Positions 52,470 to 55,588 of a stretch of DNA of 55,588 bases are shown piece after piece. Numbering within the stretch: the stretch's first letter is position 1; each line of letters starts with the position of its first letter. This stretch comes from Novosphingobium lentum NBRC 107847 (GTDB lineage Bacteria; Pseudomonadota; Alphaproteobacteria; Sphingomonadales; Sphingomonadaceae), in the NCBI RefSeq assembly GCF_001590965.1, contig NZ_BCTW01000025.1, positions 1-55,588 on the forward strand. Direction: 5' to 3'. The position numbers were made by a program, and so were the translations under genes. The notes below the pieces were generated by a model. It did not search any database, was not told the origin of the DNA, and worked only from the letters and a program-made list of their open reading frames with translations.

Positions 52470-54257
52470 CTAGCCGCCCACCGGCCCTGCCCGGTCCTCG
52501 TCGGGCACCTGGCGCAACGGCACGGCCTTGATCCAGCCTTCCAGCGCATCGATGTCGGTCGCGCCGGTCACCGCGCCGGGCTTGCCGACAAAGCCGGTGA
52601 AACCATCGCCGCCCTGCGACAGGAAGCCGTTCATGGTCACGCGGTAGCTCGCCTCGGAGCGGACCGGGCGACCTGCGAACGTCATCGCCACGATCCGCGA
52701 ACCCACCGGGCGGCTGCGGTCGAAGCGATAGGCAAACCCGGCCGAGGGCGTCAGCACCTGTTCGGGGCCATCGTTGTCGAACCCCTGTTCCAGCGTGGCC
52801 TTCAGTTCGGCTCCGGTCATCGTTTCGGTCACCACCTGATTGCCGAACGGCTGGATCGCGTAGATATCGCCGAACGTGACCGTGCCGTCGGCGGTGGGGA
52901 CCAGGCTGGCGCGGATGCCGAACGGGTTCATGAACGCGATCTGCGCGCCAGCGCCGCGCGTGGCGCCCAGCTGCGAATCGGCGATCAGGTTGCCCAGCGC
53001 CCCGCCGCTGTTGGCCGCCGCGCCCTCGCCCTTGCTGGCCGGGCCAGAAACGTGCCCGATCACCCGCTGCGAGAACGACTTGGCCGCATCGGCATAGCGC
53101 TGCACGTACTGCGCGATGTCGGCGCGCGGCTGGAACTGCGGATAGAGCGCGGTGTTGGCCACCGGACCGCGCGACGAGGTATAGGGCAGCGACTGCACGA
53201 TCACGTTGTGCGCCTGCTTTTCGACCACCGCGTGGCGCACCGTATCGATCTCCAGCCTGATGTCGGTGACCAGTTCGCCATAGACGCCCGCGCTGGTCAG
53301 CAGGAACGGGCGCGCCGGGTCCATCGTGCGATAGTCGCAGATATACGCCCAGTGCGTGTGCCCCGACACGATGACGTCGACGCGCGGATCGAGCTGGTCG
53401 ATGATCGGGCGGATATCGCCGAGCATGGCGTTGCAGCCGTTGGGATCGGGCTGGCCCGATGTCTTGCCGCCCTGGTGGATCAGCACGACAATGGCGTCGG
53501 CACCCGCCGCTTTCAGCACCGGCACGGCGGCGTTGATGGTCTGCGCCTCGTCGGCGAAGGTCAGCCCCTTGATTCCCTCGGGCGAGACCAGTTCGGTCGT
53601 GCCCTTCAGCGTCAGCCCGATCACGCCCACGGTGACCTTCCGCGCCCCGGTGCCGAAACTTTTGAGGCCGGTGGCGGGAAACAGCGTCTTGCCGTCGCGG
53701 TCGATCGTGCTGGCCGACAGGAATTTGAACTCCGCCCCGGCGAACGGTTCGAGCTGGCACGGCTGGCGCGCGGTGTGCTTCACGCAGCCGCCGGTCTGCA
53801 TGCGCAGCAGTTCGTCGCGCCCGCGATCGAATTCGTGGTTGCCCACCGCGTTGAATTCCAGCCCGAAACGGTTGGCCACGCCCACCGCCGGTTCATCGAG
53901 ATACAGCGACGACGGCAATTGCGAGGCGCTGATGAGGTCGCCCGCCGACACGGTCAGGTGGTTGGGATATTGGCCGCGCACGCCGTCGATCGCCGAGGCG
54001 AGCCACGCCGCGCCGCCGGCGGGAACCTGCACCACTCCGCCTTTGCCGTCGGGCGCCTGGACCGACTGGTGCGGCGGTTCGAGGCTGCCGTGGAAATCGT
54101 TGATCGCCACGATACCGACTTCGACCGGGGCATTGTCGACAGGAGTGCCGACGTGCGCGACCGGATGCGACGCCATCGGTGCGGCACACGCCGAAGCGAG
54201 CAGTGCCAGGAGCGGGGCAAGCCGCGCGACAGGGCAGAAACGAAGCGGCAAGTTCAT
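52470..54257 (-). CDS. 5'-nucleotidase / metallophosphatase lipoprotein
   Basis: 595 residues. Lipobox-like A-S-A-C at about residues 21-24; calcineurin-like domain with D-F-H-G-S-L-E, G-N-H-E-F-D and G-H-T-H-W motifs (metal ligands); and a C-terminal 5'-nucleotidase domain. Hydrolyses extracellular nucleotides in the periplasm, like UshA. Divergent from tetR. Confidence 0.93.
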   Translation of the reverse strand: MNLPLRFCPVARLAPLLALLASACAAPMASHPVAHVGTPVDNAPVEVGIVAINDFHGSLEPPHQSVQAPDGKGGVVQVPAGGAAWLASAIDGVRGQYPNHLTVSAGDLISASQLPSSLYLDEPAVGVANRFGLEFNAVGNHEFDRGRDELLRMQTGGCVKHTARQPCQLEPFAGAEFKFLSASTIDRDGKTLFPATGLKSFGTGARKVTVGVIGLTLKGTTELVSPEGIKGLTFADEAQTINAAVPVLKAAGADAIVVLIHQGGKTSGQPDPNGCNAMLGDIRPIIDQLDPRVDVIVSGHTHWAYICDYRTMDPARPFLLTSAGVYGELVTDIRLEIDTVRHAVVEKQAHNVIVQSLPYTSSRGPVANTALYPQFQPRADIAQYVQRYADAAKSFSQRVIGHVSGPASKGEGAAANSGGALGNLIADSQLGATRGAGAQIAFMNPFGIRASLVPTADGTVTFGDIYAIQPFGNQVVTETMTGAELKATLEQGFDNDGPEQVLTPSAGFAYRFDRSRPVGSRIVAMTFAGRPVRSEASYRVTMNGFLSQGGDGFTGFVGKPGAVTGATDIDALEGWIKAVPLRQVPDEDRAGPVGG

Positions 54258-54377
54258 GAAACTGCGGGCCTTCTTGCAAGCGAGGCGGGATCTGTCACCC
54301 GATCTAGCGCAAACCGGTTACGGCATGAAGGCGGGTTTTACGGGAGGACGCGGCGTAATTTGCGTTGCGCTAATTGT

Positions 54378-54389
54378 AATGTGAACATT
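54378..54389. promoter_or_regulatory. Candidate TetR operator
   Basis: A perfect palindrome AATGT-GA-ACATT between the divergent 5'-nucleotidase and tetR genes, 47 bases before the tetR start, in an AT-rich patch. Confidence 0.4.
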
Positions 54390-54435
54390 CATCCGGTAAA
54401 ATCACTCAACTCCACGGCAGAGCAGGACGCGACCC

Positions 54436-55071
54436 ATGCCCAGACCGCAGACCGACATCGATGCCGGGCGCGAACGCCTTGCCGAACTCGCCATGGCGCT
54501 GGTGACCGAGCGCGGCAGCCAGGCGCTGACGATGAACGAGCTGGCCGCCCGCGCCGGCATGTCGACCGCCAACATCTATCGCTATTTCGACAGCAAGGAC
54601 GCGCTGCTCGAAGCGCTGGCTGAACTGTGGTTCCGCCCCAAGGTGGCGATCATGGAAGAAGTGCTGGCCAGCGACCTGCCGCCGCGCCGCAAGATGTACG
54701 AATTCTTCGCCCGGCGTTTCGCGCGACTGCGCGAATCGTACTACGCCGATCCGATCGCGTTCGAGACCACGGTCGAGATCGGCAACGACCATTTCGAACT
54801 GATCCGCAGCTACATCGATCTGGGCGATCACTACCTGGCCGTCCTTATCGGCGAGGCGATGGACGAAGGTCACTTTGCCGGGCTCGAGGTGGACGACACG
54901 ATCAGCATCATCAACCAGATGGTCAGCTGCTATTGCAACATCGCCGGGATGGGGCCGGTGATGGACCGGCTCTCGGAAGCCAAACTCGCGCGGATCATCG
55001 ATGCGATCTTCGACGGACTTTCGGCAGCCGATCGCGGCGCCCGCGCGGTGACCGGCCTGCGCGCCGCCTGA
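54436..55071 (+). CDS. TetR-family transcriptional regulator
   Basis: 211 residues. The N-terminal helix-turn-helix is at about 25-55 (T-A-N-I-Y-R-Y-F-D-S-K-D-A-L-L). The ligand domain is helical; it is not identified to a subclass. Target genes unknown; the divergent neighbour or an efflux system are candidates. AGCAGGA precedes the ATG. Confidence 0.92.
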   Translation: MPRPQTDIDAGRERLAELAMALVTERGSQALTMNELAARAGMSTANIYRYFDSKDALLEALAELWFRPKVAIMEEVLASDLPPRRKMYEFFARRFARLRESYYADPIAFETTVEIGNDHFELIRSYIDLGDHYLAVLIGEAMDEGHFAGLEVDDTISIINQMVSCYCNIAGMGPVMDRLSEAKLARIIDAIFDGLSAADRGARAVTGLRAA

Positions 55072-55130
55072 CCCCGCACCGCGACCGATTGCGCTGGCTG
55101 GAATCGGCGCCGCGTGGTATTGACATCGTT

Positions 55131-55559
55131 GTGAGTAAATCCCCCGCCAGCCCCGCCGTTCCCTACGCCTTCGCCATCGGTGTCGAGCCCGGCGACATCG
55201 ACTTCATGGGGCACGTCAACAACGCAAGTTATCTCAAATGGGTGCAGGACGCGGTGGTCGACCACTGGCGCAGCCTGGCCCCGGCCGATGCCGTCGCCGC
55301 GCACCTCTGGGTCGCGCTGAAGCACGAGATCACCTACCGCCGCCCCACGTTCCTGGGCGACGACGTGATTGCCACGGTCTTGCTAGAAAAGGTGCAGGGC
55401 GCGCGCGCGTTCTACGAAACGATCATCCGCCGCGGCGAGGAAGTTCTGGCCGAAGTCCGCTCCAGCTGGTGCTGCATCGACGTGGCGACGATGCGCCCGG
55501 CACGGCTGGCGCGCGACATCATCGACAGGTTCTTCCCGGAAGCGCCCGAGGCGGCCTGA
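55131..55559 (+). CDS. Acyl-CoA thioesterase (4HBT family)
   Basis: 142 residues with the hotdog-fold motif D-I-D-F-M-G-H-V-N-N-A-S-Y (about 17-29), where the Asp is catalytic. GTG 55131 gives the family's normal length but has no clear ribosome site. 59 bases after tetR. The window ends 29 bases later. Confidence 0.85.
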   Translation: MSKSPASPAVPYAFAIGVEPGDIDFMGHVNNASYLKWVQDAVVDHWRSLAPADAVAAHLWVALKHEITYRRPTFLGDDVIATVLLEKVQGARAFYETIIRRGEEVLAEVRSSWCCIDVATMRPARLARDIIDRFFPEAPEAA

Positions 55560-55568
55560 GTCTGTTTT

Positions 55569-55584
55569 CCCGCCTCACGGCGGG
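55569..55584. other. Short hairpin at the window edge
   Basis: CCCGCC (55569-55574) TCAC GGCGGG (55579-55584), 10 bases after the thioesterase stop. The window ends before it can be seen whether a T-run follows, so it may be a terminator or part of another repeat. Confidence 0.4.
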
Positions 55585-55588
55585 CGGC

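Noticed and set aside
1..55588. CRISPR arrays, tRNA, rRNA, integrases and insertion sequences
   Set aside because: No regularly spaced repeats, no cloverleaf/T-arm pattern, no transposase or integrase motifs found by eye in any gap.

Overview
The window is high-GC DNA from an alphaproteobacterium, most likely a sphingomonad (Sphingomonas/Novosphingobium-like). The evidence is conserved alphaproteobacterial gene neighbourhoods (mutM-ubiE-ubiB-coaBC-dut; secB-timA-mltA-smr; rpmH-rnpA-yidD-yidC-engB), frequent GTG/TTG starts, dense ATGA/GTGA stop-start overlaps, and intergenic hairpin repeats of a kind I associate with sphingomonads. No rRNA, tRNA, insertion sequence, phage gene or CRISPR array was seen. 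Assignments rest on recognising protein families and motifs by eye; no database was searched.

Layout. 1-4.2 kb: leuS, lptE, holA. 4.4-12.2 kb: an exopolysaccharide/capsule assembly locus with a priming sugar-phosphate transferase, a small secreted membrane-anchored protein with its own promoter and terminator, a Wzy/WaaL-type membrane protein, a Wza-like export lipoprotein, a Wzc-like co-polymerase fused to a tyrosine autokinase, and an unrecognised helical-repeat protein. It contains no glycosyltransferase apart from the priming enzyme. 12.2-14.9 kb: a chemoreceptor gene apparently frameshifted at a homopolymer near its 5' end, and a Cds1-like PLP enzyme. 14.9-21.5 kb: mutM, ubiE, ubiB, an acyltransferase, a small membrane protein, coaBC, dut. 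21.6-30.7 kb: a DUF4136 lipoprotein and a partner ORF, trpS, murJ, secB, then divergent timA-mltA-smr, then dapE and a glutathione transferase. 30.7-31.1 kb is a repeat-bearing gene-free stretch. 31.1-37.8 kb: a membrane protein, a beta-helix protein, the engB/yidC/yidD/rnpA/rpmH operon and a divergent HWE histidine kinase. 37.9-43.6 kb: a bacterial Cdc48-like double-AAA ATPase, a strong terminator with a possible small RNA, an exported methyltransferase-like protein, a lipoprotein, a universal stress protein behind an FNR/FixK-type box, and a HAD hydrolase. 43.6-47.2 kb: a two-subunit CoA transferase, a second glutathione transferase, a glutathione peroxidase, a ferritin-like protein. 47.2-55.6 kb: an emrB-emrA-marR efflux operon, a lipid acyltransferase, two membrane proteins, a 5'-nucleotidase, a TetR regulator and a thioesterase.

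The most coherent functional unit is the exopolysaccharide locus: lipid priming, polymerisation, kinase-controlled chain length and outer-membrane export sit together, with two unfamiliar parts (the 88-residue secreted protein and the 413-residue protein). Other points worth following are the chemoreceptor frameshift at an A7 tract, the Cdc48 homologue, paired REP-like hairpin doublets, a possible terminator-linked sRNA, and an FNR-type box at about -41.5 before the stress gene.
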